Source: Eubacteriales bacterium (GTDB lineage Bacteria; Bacillota; Clostridia; Oscillospirales; Butyricicoccaceae). From it: 64,000 nt of DNA. The first letter of the stretch is position 1; each line of letters opens with the position of its first letter. The notes beneath the pieces were generated by a model that saw nothing but the letters and a program-made list of their open reading frames with translations, was not told the DNA's origin and did not search any database. Below are positions 16,825-25,071 of this stretch, piece by piece. Location of the stretch: the NCBI GenBank assembly GCA_030539335.1, contig JAUNSG010000007.1:62001-126000 (forward strand), in the 5' to 3' direction. The position numbers were made by a program, and so were the translations under genes.

Positions 16825-18222
16825 TTACTGAAAAAGTCCAACCGACTGCAGCAGCAGGATGACCAGCAGAATCGGTACGACAAACTTTACCATGAGAATA
16901 TACAGTCCCTTCCGATGGAACTTGTACTTGCCCTGTGTCACTTCGTCAACAATGGTCTGTGGCTTGACCACCCAACCGATGAGAATACAGGTCAGCAGCG
17001 CGACAAGCGGCATCAGCCAGTTATTGCTGATATAGTCCATCAGATCGAGAATCTGGCCGACCGTTCCATTGGGGAGTGTCAGCTCAAAATACAAGGTATT
17101 GTAGCCGAGGCAAACAATGGTGCTGACAATCAGCGCATAAACCGCCACGACGCAGGAACTCTTCTTCCGGGTCCAGCCAAAGAAATCCATGATCGAGGAC
17201 ACGATGGCTTCCATGATCGAGACCGATGAGGTGACGGCGGCAAACGATACAATCAGGAAGAAAATCAACCCCACTGCATTGCCGATCGGTCCCATTGCCT
17301 CAAAGATCTTCGGCAGGGAGACAAACATCAGACCCGGTCCGGCGGACATGCCTTCCACTCCCATAAAGGTAAAGACTGCTGGAATAATCATCAAACCCGC
17401 AAGCAGGGCGATTGCCGTATCAAAAATCTCAATCTGATTGATGGAGGCCATCAAATTAGTCTCCTTCTTCGCATATGAGCCGTAGGCGACCATGATGCCC
17501 ATCGCAACGCTGATGGAGAAAAACAGCTGTCCCATCGCATCCATAATGACAACCAGCAGGTTTTTGAGTGTAATGCCGGTAAAATCCGGAATCAAATAGA
17601 CCTTCAAGCCCTGCAGGCCGGTACGGGTCACGCCATCCGCATCCGTATGATTGAGCGTCAGGGAGAATATCGAAATGCCCACTACCAGAACAACCAGAAT
17701 CGGCATCAGGATTTTGCTGTATTTTTCAATTCCCTTTTCCACACCGCTAAATACCACATAGGCCGTCGCCAGGAAAAACAGAAACATCCAGAAAACCGGC
17801 CATCCATTGCTGGTGATAAAGCCCGTAAAATAACTGCTGTCCGCCGCTGCACCGCCCTGGCCGATCAGGTAAATCGACAGATACTTAAAGACCCATCCGC
17901 CGATCGCACAGTAATACGGCAGGATAATAACCGGAACCAGACAAGCAAAAATACCGATGAATCCCCAGCGGGAATCCAGCTTTTTGTAGGCTGTGAGCGG
18001 GCTTTGTCGGGTCTTCCGTCCGATTGCGATCTCTGTGGTCAGCAGGGCAAAGCCAAACGTAAGCGCGAGAACCAGATAGCACAGAAGAAACAGCCCTCCG
18101 CCATCTTTTGCTGCCAGATACGGAAACCGCCAGATGTTTCCCAATCCCACCGCACTTCCGGCCGCAGCCAGGATAAATCCAAGCTGACCGGAAAAACTGC
18201 CGCGTTTTCTCTTTTTTTCCAT
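16825..18222 (-). CDS. Sodium-dependent transporter, NSS (SNF) family
   Basis: A 465-residue membrane protein with about 11-12 helices. The sodium-site helix 1 reads 'GFILAAAGSAVGLGNIWRFP', the unwound-helix signature of the NSS/LeuT family, followed by 'GGGLFLLCYLV'. Bacterial relatives import amino acids (tryptophan, tyrosine, branched-chain and others); the substrate here cannot be assigned. The start at 18222 is supported by GAGGAAAT upstream; an in-frame codon 36 bases earlier is less likely. It has its own promoter and terminator, so it is monocistronic. Confidence 0.93.
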   Translation of the reverse strand: MEKKRKRGSFSGQLGFILAAAGSAVGLGNIWRFPYLAAKDGGGLFLLCYLVLALTFGFALLTTEIAIGRKTRQSPLTAYKKLDSRWGFIGIFACLVPVIILPYYCAIGGWVFKYLSIYLIGQGGAAADSSYFTGFITSNGWPVFWMFLFFLATAYVVFSGVEKGIEKYSKILMPILVVLVVGISIFSLTLNHTDADGVTRTGLQGLKVYLIPDFTGITLKNLLVVIMDAMGQLFFSISVAMGIMVAYGSYAKKETNLMASINQIEIFDTAIALLAGLMIIPAVFTFMGVEGMSAGPGLMFVSLPKIFEAMGPIGNAVGLIFFLIVSFAAVTSSVSIMEAIVSSIMDFFGWTRKKSSCVVAVYALIVSTIVCLGYNTLYFELTLPNGTVGQILDLMDYISNNWLMPLVALLTCILIGWVVKPQTIVDEVTQGKYKFHRKGLYILMVKFVVPILLVILLLQSVGLFQ

Positions 18223-18260
18223 GAAAATTTCCTCTTTTCTGTCCTTCACATTTTGCATCT

Positions 18261-18289
18261 ATTGTATCATTAATCCGCAAGCATTGCAA
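18261..18289 (-). promoter_or_regulatory. Promoter of the NSS transporter gene
   Basis: TTGCAA (18284-18289), 17-base spacer, TACAAT (18261-18266) on the minus strand. Confidence 0.75.
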
Positions 18290-18331
18290 TCCATTTGTTA
18301 CAAACAATCAACCCGGTATTCCTACCGGATG

Positions 18332-18366
18332 AAAAGAGCACTTGCCGCAACGACAAGTGCTCTCTT
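18332..18366. terminator. Terminator after the surface cassette
   Basis: Stem AGAGCACTTG/CAAGTGCTCT (18335-18363) with nine-base loop; TTTTC follows on the minus strand and a longer T tract on the plus strand. Confidence 0.8.
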
Positions 18367-18384
18367 TTTCTTTTTTGCCCGGCG

Positions 18385-19503
18385 TTATCCGGAAATCACA
18401 ATTCCCTCAAATTCCGCTCCGCCATAGCCATTCACGCTGATCGTTACCGTATCGCCGTCCTCCACGCCGACGGCGCCAATGGCATAATGTACCTCATCTG
18501 TATCGTAACTCGTCACACAATCAATTGTACTGACGGTCTCTCCGTTTACCGCAACGGTAATGGTATCCGAACCGGTCGAGGTCGGCATATAGGCAATGCC
18601 GAGAAGTTTTGCCGCACCGGTATACGTGTATTCGGTACTGGAAACCGTATTCAGATCGCTCGGCGCAAGCTGCTGGAATTTGCGCATCTTTCGGACGCCC
18701 TGATAGAGGATCTTGACCGAGCCTTCCGGTACACCTACCTTGTCCTGAATATTCTGCTGGATCGTCCCCGCAATGGACTGTGCATAGATCTCATACCCCT
18801 TGTCATTCGGATAGATATCATTTGTGGTCAATGCGGCTTCATCCATGCCGGAATCCACAAATGCATTTTTCATGTTGAGACAGCTCAGGCCATACTGCGC
18901 CGCAACACTGCGGATGGTCTCCGAGAACTCACTGTTACTCACATAAGTTGAGATCATCGGCATGATAACCAAATTGCTGTTCTTATTTCTGAGGTTCCGG
19001 ACAATCGCTTCATAATCCCTCTGGAAGTCCTCCAGCTCTCCGTTCTGATCCATCGAGCCAAAGCAGACAATCACGAGGTCATACTCCGTCCATTCCTTCT
19101 GCATCACCGTGCAGTAACCCTGATAGGCTGTTGTGACGCTAACCGAAAGATTGTCTATCGTGACCTCCGAGGAGTATGCATTCTGCAGCAGCTCGCTCAG
19201 CTGCGTGTCCCATTCCTTGCCTTCACTCGCGCCTTCACTGGCGCCAAAGGTATCGCCAATGATCGCAATCCGAACCGCTTCTCCCGATGAGAGCTTGGTA
19301 TAGACATTCGGACCGGTGCTCCTTTGTACGGTTGTCTCCTGTTCGGTGTCCGTGAAGCCGCTTGATGTTTCACCGCTGCCCTCCAGGCTAGAGATCTGAG
19401 ATCCGGCACCATAGAGATAGAACCAGACCAATCCAATGACAATCACAACGGCAAACAGTACCGTACACAATTTGGTGAATATTCCGGGAGCTTTCTTGTT
19501 CAT
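18385..19503 (-). CDS. Membrane-anchored SGNH-fold protein, apparently catalytically dead
   Basis: A 372-residue protein with a short cytoplasmic N-terminus, one membrane helix (about residues 10-32) and an extracellular SGNH/GDSL-fold domain (about 78-250), followed by a beta-rich C-terminal region (about 265-372). Block I reads 'IIGDTFGAS' where the family has GDS; block III reads 'FGSMDQN' where GxND is expected; block V reads 'NDIYPNDKGYEIYA' where DxxHPND is expected. Nucleophile Ser, oxyanion Asn, and the Asp/His pair therefore all look replaced. Last gene of a cassette with a Wzz-like protein and a BY-kinase-like ATPase; its start overlaps the kinase stop by four bases. Probably a binding or structural protein in surface polysaccharide handling. 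Confidence 0.75.
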   Translation of the reverse strand: MNKKAPGIFTKLCTVLFAVVIVIGLVWFYLYGAGSQISSLEGSGETSSGFTDTEQETTVQRSTGPNVYTKLSSGEAVRIAIIGDTFGASEGASEGKEWDTQLSELLQNAYSSEVTIDNLSVSVTTAYQGYCTVMQKEWTEYDLVIVCFGSMDQNGELEDFQRDYEAIVRNLRNKNSNLVIMPMISTYVSNSEFSETIRSVAAQYGLSCLNMKNAFVDSGMDEAALTTNDIYPNDKGYEIYAQSIAGTIQQNIQDKVGVPEGSVKILYQGVRKMRKFQQLAPSDLNTVSSTEYTYTGAAKLLGIAYMPTSTGSDTITVAVNGETVSTIDCVTSYDTDEVHYAIGAVGVEDGDTVTISVNGYGGAEFEGIVISG

Positions 19504-20219
19504 TTCTTTTCTCCCTTCTTTTTGTTCTGGGAAAGCTTCTTTCCCCCGCCGCTGTCCGAATCGTTGCTTGCAATGATTGTTCCGACAATCTTGACGCCGG
19601 CATCCTGCAGGATCGCAATCGCCTGCTCGACCGGCTCCTTCTTGGTATAACCACGGCGCACGACGAGAACACAGCCATCGACCTGCTGGCCAATGATGGC
19701 GGCATCCGAAGCGGTGTGAACCGATGGCGCATCCAGCAAAATCACGTCAAATTCACGCGAGAGCAGTTGAATAATCTTCTTGAGCTGTCCGCTTGTCAAA
19801 AGCTCCTCGACATTCGGCGCCGCATTGCCCGCAGTCAGGGCAAACAGGTTTTCATACGAGGTGCGCTTGATGATAATCTCACTCTGAATCCGCGCGAGGA
19901 TTTCCGAAACGCCATGCCCCTGATCGATACCAAACAGCCGATGGACACGCGGGCTGCGAAGATCGCTGTCAATCATCAAAACACGCTTGCCATCCGCCGC
20001 CAATGCAATTGCCATATTGACAACCGTAATGGTTTTGGCTTCATGGGGAAGGGCGCTGGTAAACATCAGCGTCTGACAGGCTTCGCCCGCCCGGATATAG
20101 GAAAGTGCTCCGGCCGCTTCGCCATAGGCATCCCATACCTTCTGCGGCATGTGGCGGGACAGCATTCGGCGTGCCGTTTCCTTTGCCTCCTGCTTTGAGG
20201 CCGTCTTTTTCTTCGCCAT
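19500..20219 (-). CDS. CpsD/CapB-type tyrosine-kinase-like ATPase with degenerate Walker A
   Basis: A 239-residue protein of the bacterial tyrosine kinase (BY-kinase) fold. Walker A' 'VLMIDSDLRSPRVHRLFG' (near residue 80) and Walker B 'VILLDAPSV' (near residue 160) are clear, but the Walker A region reads 'ALPHEAKTITVVN' where the family has a PGEGKTTxxxN-type loop: two glycines are lost, although Lys-Thr remains. The C-terminus is Lys-rich and has no tyrosine cluster, the usual autophosphorylation site. It may bind nucleotide poorly and act as a regulatory partner. Preceded by the Wzz-like gene 18 bases upstream and overlapping the SGNH gene. Confidence 0.85.
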   Translation of the reverse strand: MAKKKTASKQEAKETARRMLSRHMPQKVWDAYGEAAGALSYIRAGEACQTLMFTSALPHEAKTITVVNMAIALAADGKRVLMIDSDLRSPRVHRLFGIDQGHGVSEILARIQSEIIIKRTSYENLFALTAGNAAPNVEELLTSGQLKKIIQLLSREFDVILLDAPSVHTASDAAIIGQQVDGCVLVVRRGYTKKEPVEQAIAILQDAGVKIVGTIIASNDSDSGGGKKLSQNKKKGEKK

Positions 20220-20237
20220 ACTACCCTTTCCCCTCCT

Positions 20238-20900
20238 TTATCGCACATCACGTTCCGGAATCTCTGCCAGAACTGGGATATCAAAGCTCGCTTCCCAATC
20301 TTCTCTTCCGCGCAGCGAGCGATTGGACAGCGCTGCGATCACCATGATCAGCAGGCGCAGAACCGCAGCAATCGCCATGGAAAGCAAAGTGATTGCAAGG
20401 AGATTGGGTGCTGCTGGAACGACCGGTGCCGACGCATCATCCAACTGGGCGGCAGAAACGCCGACCGATTCCAAGGTACTGACCGCCGCATCCGCCATCG
20501 CATCTGCCATCATCTGCGCCGAATTTGCCTCTTTATAATTGGCCGAAATCGTAAAGATCGCGGTAGAGCCTACCTGCTCGGCGGAAATCATGCCGTGAAG
20601 CATCTCTGTCGTCATACCACTGGACAGCGCCTTCTTGACTTTCTTGTATGTCTGCTCACTCTCGATGACAGCCAGATAAGACTGTGCATAGTTTTCGGAA
20701 AGCACTGCGCTTCCCGTCGGTGTAATCGTCTCTGCGGCAGCCGCATCCGAAACGTAAATCGATGCCTGCGAGGTATACTGTGCCGGCATAAAAAGAATGG
20801 CATACAGCATGGCCAGCATGCCGACCAGTGTACTCCAAAACAAAATGCGCCAGACACTGATTGCGCCGCTGAGCCCAGCCTTTTTCCTGTTCCAACCCAT
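20238..20900 (-). CDS. Wzz/CapA-type chain-length determinant and kinase activator
   Basis: A 220-residue protein with a short basic cytoplasmic N-terminus, helix 1 (about 15-38), an extracytoplasmic region of about 130 residues beginning 'QYTSQASIYVSD', and helix 2 (about 172-195) followed by a cytoplasmic tail 'EDWEASFDIPVLAEIPERD', which is the usual end of Firmicute CapA/YveK proteins that activate the BY-kinase. It heads the cassette and has a consensus promoter. No glycosyltransferase, flippase or polymerase follows, so the cassette lacks a polysaccharide synthesis machine of its own. Confidence 0.88.
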   Translation of the reverse strand: MGWNRKKAGLSGAISVWRILFWSTLVGMLAMLYAILFMPAQYTSQASIYVSDAAAAETITPTGSAVLSENYAQSYLAVIESEQTYKKVKKALSSGMTTEMLHGMISAEQVGSTAIFTISANYKEANSAQMMADAMADAAVSTLESVGVSAAQLDDASAPVVPAAPNLLAITLLSMAIAAVLRLLIMVIAALSNRSLRGREDWEASFDIPVLAEIPERDVR

Positions 20901-20982
20901 AGTTTGATTCGTCCTTTCTATGATTCCGATCCCCTTGGGATCAAAGATAAGTCCGATATTTCGATAAAATTCAACATTATTT

Positions 20983-21012
20983 ATAGTACCGCGTGGTGTT
21001 ACCCCCTGTCAA
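20983..21012 (-). promoter_or_regulatory. Promoter of the Wzz / BY-kinase / SGNH cassette
   Basis: TTGACA (21007-21012), 18-base spacer, TACTAT (20983-20988) on the minus strand; the leader to the first start codon is about 75 bases. Confidence 0.75.
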
Positions 21013-21095
21013 TTGTTTTTATGCAGATTTTCGCATCTTTCTTGCGTCTTTTCTATGCATTCTCAGACAGAAGTAACGCACGCCAAAAAAGAATT

Positions 21096-21923
21096 TCAGC
21101 GTGCATCCATCCTCCGCAGGTCTTCCAACAGCTCCTTGATCGTCCGATGGCGCAGCGGATGCACCAGATAAGGTGCAATCTGTACCATTGGCTCCAGGAC
21201 AAAGGTGCGCTTTGGAATTTCCGGATGCGGAATCACCAGATCATCCTCCGACAAAACCAGATCATCATAAAATAAGATGTCCAGGTCAAGGGTACGCGGT
21301 CCCCAATGCCGCAGACGCCTGCGTCCGGCCTTCTGTTCCGCCTGATGCAGGACATCCAGCAGCTCATAGGGCGCCAGCAAGGTCTGTATCCGCATACAGC
21401 CATTTAAAAAGGTATCCTGATCGGTGACGCCATACGGCTCGGTTTCCAGATAAGAGGAGACCCGTTCGATCCGCACATCCGGCCGTTCACCCAAAAACGC
21501 CACTGCACCATCCAGATAGGCCTGTTTGTCTCCCAAATTGGAGCCCAGTGCAAGATACGCCGTATGCCACCCACGGGTAATACAGACGGATACGGTATCC
21601 AACGGCAGGCCAACCGGTGCCCATGGCTTTTGGATTTCCAGCGTCACCGTCTCCAGCAATTCGTAGGTCAGCAGCAAATGCTCTGCCAGCTGTTCCGCCG
21701 CCGCCTCAATCAATTGATAGGTGTGCTGCTGCAGGAAAGATGTGATTTCCGCACTGACCTCGCCATAATGTACGGAGCGCGTCAGGTCATCGGACAGACC
21801 CGCCTTGCGCGTATCCAGCCCCAGCTTTGCTGTGACCAGAAATTTCTGTCCGAGCGTGTTTTCTTCCGGAAACACGCCGTGATGCGCATATACCTGTAAA
21901 TTCTGTATGGTAATCTGATCCAA
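21096..21923 (-). CDS. folBK: Bifunctional dihydroneopterin aldolase / HPPK (FolB-FolK fusion)
   Basis: A 275-residue fusion performing two consecutive folate steps. Residues 1-118 are FolB ('HHGVFPEEN', catalytic Lys in 'LEIQKPWAP'); residues 125-275 are FolK ('LALGSNLGD', 'WGPRTLDLDILFYDD', 'IPHPEIPKRTFVLEPM'). I choose TTG at 21923, giving 'MDQITIQNLQVYAHHG', because AAAGGG lies eight bases upstream and FolB proteins start this way; ATG at 21929 and GTG at 21932 are alternatives. Last gene of the folate operon, 13 bases after folP. Confidence 0.93.
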   Translation of the reverse strand: MDQITIQNLQVYAHHGVFPEENTLGQKFLVTAKLGLDTRKAGLSDDLTRSVHYGEVSAEITSFLQQHTYQLIEAAAEQLAEHLLLTYELLETVTLEIQKPWAPVGLPLDTVSVCITRGWHTAYLALGSNLGDKQAYLDGAVAFLGERPDVRIERVSSYLETEPYGVTDQDTFLNGCMRIQTLLAPYELLDVLHQAEQKAGRRRLRHWGPRTLDLDILFYDDLVLSEDDLVIPHPEIPKRTFVLEPMVQIAPYLVHPLRHRTIKELLEDLRRMDAR

Positions 21924-21935
21924 TGTCATCACCCT

Positions 21936-22742
21936 TTACGAATGCAAAATCGCCTCTGTCATGTCCACCGCGCGGCGGTTCTTCTTTACGTCATGTACGC
22001 GAACAAAGGCACAGCCCTTCATAACACCCAGTACGGTTGTCGCCAGCGTCCCCTCTTCGCGCTCCTCTTTTGGCAGGTCCAGGGTCAATCCAATCATGGA
22101 TTTTCTCGAGGTGCCCAGAAGAACCGGATAGCCAAGTGTATGCAGCATCTCTAAATGGTTGGTCAGCTGTAAATTGTGTTCCAGTGTCTTGCCAAAGCCG
22201 ATGCCGGGATCGAGAATGATCTTTTCATCGGCAATTCCGGCCTGCTTTGCCAGCCGGACACACGCACGGAGATCGTCCAGTACATCCGGCAGGTAGTCCT
22301 CATAGACGGCTTCCGCGCGGTTGTGCATCAGGCAGCAGGCCGCCCCGCTGCGCGCGATGACCTCCGCCATTTTTTCATCGTACTTCAAGCCCCAGATATC
22401 GTTGACCAGATCGGCTCCGGCAGCCAGTGCCGCCTTTGCCACATCGCTCTTATAGGTATCGACCGAAATCGGAATGTCAAATTCCGCCTTTACCGCCTCG
22501 ATCATCGGGACGACACGGTCCATCTCCTCCTGGTCACTCAGCTTGGTATACCCCGGACGGGTGGATTCTCCGCCAATATCGACGAGATCCATGCCGTCGG
22601 CGATCATTTCCTCGGTATGGCGCAGTGCTGCGTCGCGGGTATTCCATTTTCCACCGTCCGAAAAGGAATCCGGTGTCACATTCAAAATACCCATGATATA
22701 CGTATGATGCTCTGTATCAAACGTCTTATTTCCAATTATCAT
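21936..22742 (-). CDS. folP: Dihydropteroate synthase
   Basis: A 268-residue TIM-barrel enzyme that joins pterin pyrophosphate to p-aminobenzoate, the target of sulfonamides. Signatures: 'MGILNVTPDSFSDGG' (residues 18-32), 'DIGGESTRPG' (near 58), 'ISVDTYKS' (near 95), 'NDIWGLK' and the C-terminal 'RVHDV'. GGGGGAG lies upstream of the ATG. It sits between the HD-domain gene and the FolB-FolK fusion with short gaps, consistent with one transcript from the promoter at 25043-25071. Confidence 0.97.
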   Translation of the reverse strand: MIIGNKTFDTEHHTYIMGILNVTPDSFSDGGKWNTRDAALRHTEEMIADGMDLVDIGGESTRPGYTKLSDQEEMDRVVPMIEAVKAEFDIPISVDTYKSDVAKAALAAGADLVNDIWGLKYDEKMAEVIARSGAACCLMHNRAEAVYEDYLPDVLDDLRACVRLAKQAGIADEKIILDPGIGFGKTLEHNLQLTNHLEMLHTLGYPVLLGTSRKSMIGLTLDLPKEEREEGTLATTVLGVMKGCAFVRVHDVKKNRRAVDMTEAILHS

Positions 22743-22761
22743 CGAAAAATCTCCCCCGAAA

Positions 22762-23241
22762 TTATATCGTTACTATGTAATTCTTCCGCTCATCCGGCCA
22801 CTTACAGCTGTCAGTTTTCTTACACAGGAAACAGGGCCGGGATCGTTTATCCGCTTCAAAAATCAAATCCGGCACACTGCTTCCGCCAAAGCGGCGCGCA
22901 CGGTGACAGCGCACAGACTCTAAAATACAGTCCCGTTCTTCCTCCGAAAAGGCGGTATCTTGCAAAATCTCACGCGCCAGCGGCACACCGGCCTGTTCAT
23001 GCGGTGTCCCATCATTATACTGTGCAAGACGTCCGATATCATGCAGCAACGCGGCCGCATACAGCAGATCCTTATCCACGCACGCCCCGCGCTCCAGACT
23101 GAGTGCATATGCCGTGCGCGCTACCGCCAGCAAGTGCTCGATGCCATGGCAGCAATATTCGCGTTCGCGTTCGCATTCCTCCAGCCGGAACAGAATCTCC
23201 CGAAAGCGTTTGTGTTGTATGATTGCAGTCAGACGTTCCAT
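22762..23241 (-). CDS. HD-domain phosphohydrolase with C-terminal cysteine cluster
   Basis: A 159-residue HD-superfamily protein. The metal-binding residues are His in 'CCHGIEHLLAVAR' (near 33), the HD pair in 'ALLHDIGRLAQY' (near 67) and a further 'HEQAG' and 'RCHRARRFG'. The C-terminus has a Cys-rich stretch 'CFLCKKTDSCKW' (near 137-148) that might bind a metal. HD proteins are often phosphohydrolases; here its location between the dhfr-folC fusion and folP, with 15-20 base gaps, suggests a folate-related job, such as removal of phosphate from a pterin intermediate, but this is inference. Confidence 0.85.
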   Translation of the reverse strand: MERLTAIIQHKRFREILFRLEECEREREYCCHGIEHLLAVARTAYALSLERGACVDKDLLYAAALLHDIGRLAQYNDGTPHEQAGVPLAREILQDTAFSEEERDCILESVRCHRARRFGGSSVPDLIFEADKRSRPCFLCKKTDSCKWPDERKNYIVTI

Positions 23242-23256
23242 CCCGCTTACTCCTCG

Positions 23257-25008
23257 TTATTTTCCCATGTTCTGCAGCAGCTCCCGCAGTCGTCCCAAAT
23301 AGGACAGCGAGCCAAAGGCCAGCACGACGTCATCCGCGGCTGCCTCCTGTAAGGTGCAGCGGATCGCCTGCTCCAACGTGACCGCCCGCACCTTTGGGCA
23401 ATATCTCCGCACCGTCTCTGCCAGCGCTTCCGCATCCAGTGCACGCGGGTTGTCCGGTGTCACTGTATATATTTTCTCCGCGAGCGGGGCTACAAGCGAT
23501 GCCACTTCATCAAAATTCTTGTCCGCCAATACACCCATAATCATGCGGATGCGCCTGCCCGAACAGTCGCTTTCCAGCGCCTGCCGCAGCCGCTTCGCCG
23601 CGTCCGGGTTGTGAGCGCCATCCAAAATGATCCGCGGCTTTCTCCAGATAGTCTCAAACCGTCCGGGCCAGGCGGTCTGTGCCAACCCATCCCGCAGCGC
23701 CGGTTCCGGAATGACATATCCCCGCTGCCGCAGAATCTGGATCGTCTCAATGACCTGAACCGCATTGAGCGCCTGATAGCTTCCGGGCAGCGACAGATGG
23801 TACGTTGTCCCCTTGTAGGAAAATTCCGTGCCAGATACATCACACGTTTTTATCTCAATTTTATCCGGCTGTGTGCAGACCAATGGGCTTTCGGTTTTCT
23901 CACAGATCGCGGCAATGGTACGGCAGACCTCATCGTCCTGTCCCTGCAGGACGACCGGCACTCCTGGCTTGATGATTCCACCCTTTGCGCGGGCAATCTC
24001 GGCGCACGTATCGCCCAGAAATTTCGTGTGCTCCAAACCGATGGAGGTCAACAGACACACCTCGGCTGTCGGAATCACGTTCGTCGCATCCTCCAGACCG
24101 CCCATACCGCATTCCAAAACGGCAAAATCACACCGCTCCTCGGCAAAATACAAAAATGCCAATGCAGTTTCCAGCTCGAACGCCGTCGGAACCGGCTGTC
24201 CCTCGCGCTGCATCGCATCGCGCTGTACGCGGATCCGTGTCATCAGACGGGCATACTGCTCCGGCGAAATCGTCTGCGTTCCAATCCTCCATGGATCCAT
24301 CGGGTCAAAGACCGCCGGGGAACTGAACTGCCCGGTTCGATAGCCTGCTTTGGTGAGGACACGGCACAGCATCGCTCCCGTCGAGCCCTTTCCGTTCGTC
24401 CCGGCGATGTGGAGAAACTTCGTCCGGTTCTGCGGATTGCCCAGCCGTGCGAGCAGCGCACGGATCGGCCCGAGTCCCAAGACAATCCCGCGTGCGACGG
24501 CAATCTCCCGCACATACTCCTGTGCCTGTGTTGGAGTCATCGGCCGTCGCCGATACGTCCAGTAGGCGTATGGAATGTCGCCGTCTATCCGCTCCTCCTG
24601 CACAATATCGTACTGTCCGTCATCCACCTCCGGGAAAAAACGGTCCCCTTCCACATCGGCTTCCACCGTGGTCAGGTACAGGATATCCGCCAGCGGCAAC
24701 GCTTCCCGGTAGAGCTGTTCTCCACCCGCGATATAGACGTCCCGTCCTCCCGCAAGCTCCAGCGCCTTCGCCAAGGTCGGCACGGTTGTGCAGTGCTCCT
24801 GTTCCACAGAGAGTGTCATCGAGACCAAAATAGTATCCCGATTCGGCAGTGGCCGGCCGATTTCCTCATACGTACGCCGTCCCATAATGACGACATTACC
24901 GGTGGTCAATTCACGAAACCGCGACTGCTCGCCCGGAATATCCCACGGAATCTTTCCCGCGCGGCCAATCACGCGATCATGCGCATATGCCGCAATGACT
25001 GCTATCAT
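23257..25008 (-). CDS. Dihydrofolate reductase - folylpolyglutamate/dihydrofolate synthase fusion
   Basis: A single uninterrupted frame of 583 residues encodes two folate enzymes. Residues 1-156 are DHFR: 'VIGRAGKIPWDIPGE' with the catalytic acid Glu27, 'VIMGRRTYEEIGRPLPNR', 'VYIAGGEQLY' and the C-terminal 'YWTYRR'. Residues 157-583 are FolC: 'HIAGTNGKGST' P-loop (near 200-210), 'FSSPAVFDPMDPWRI', 'LECGMGGLEDATN', 'ILDGAHNPDA' and 'DNPRALDAEAL'. The join is at 'RRRPMTPTQ', where FolC would normally start. The start at 25008 follows GGGGGCAGAGG; codons upstream add nothing conserved. First gene of the folate operon. Confidence 0.94.
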   Translation of the reverse strand: MIAVIAAYAHDRVIGRAGKIPWDIPGEQSRFRELTTGNVVIMGRRTYEEIGRPLPNRDTILVSMTLSVEQEHCTTVPTLAKALELAGGRDVYIAGGEQLYREALPLADILYLTTVEADVEGDRFFPEVDDGQYDIVQEERIDGDIPYAYWTYRRRPMTPTQAQEYVREIAVARGIVLGLGPIRALLARLGNPQNRTKFLHIAGTNGKGSTGAMLCRVLTKAGYRTGQFSSPAVFDPMDPWRIGTQTISPEQYARLMTRIRVQRDAMQREGQPVPTAFELETALAFLYFAEERCDFAVLECGMGGLEDATNVIPTAEVCLLTSIGLEHTKFLGDTCAEIARAKGGIIKPGVPVVLQGQDDEVCRTIAAICEKTESPLVCTQPDKIEIKTCDVSGTEFSYKGTTYHLSLPGSYQALNAVQVIETIQILRQRGYVIPEPALRDGLAQTAWPGRFETIWRKPRIILDGAHNPDAAKRLRQALESDCSGRRIRMIMGVLADKNFDEVASLVAPLAEKIYTVTPDNPRALDAEALAETVRRYCPKVRAVTLEQAIRCTLQEAAADDVVLAFGSLSYLGRLRELLQNMGK

Positions 25009-25042
25009 GCCTCTGCCCCCATCCTGTCGAATCACTGGATTT

Positions 25043-25071
25043 ATCTTATCATATTTCGACGGTGTTTACAA
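25043..25071 (-). promoter_or_regulatory. Promoter of the folate operon
   Basis: TTGTAA (25066-25071), 17-base spacer, TAAGAT (25043-25048) on the minus strand, overlapping the stop of the upstream gene. Confidence 0.65.
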
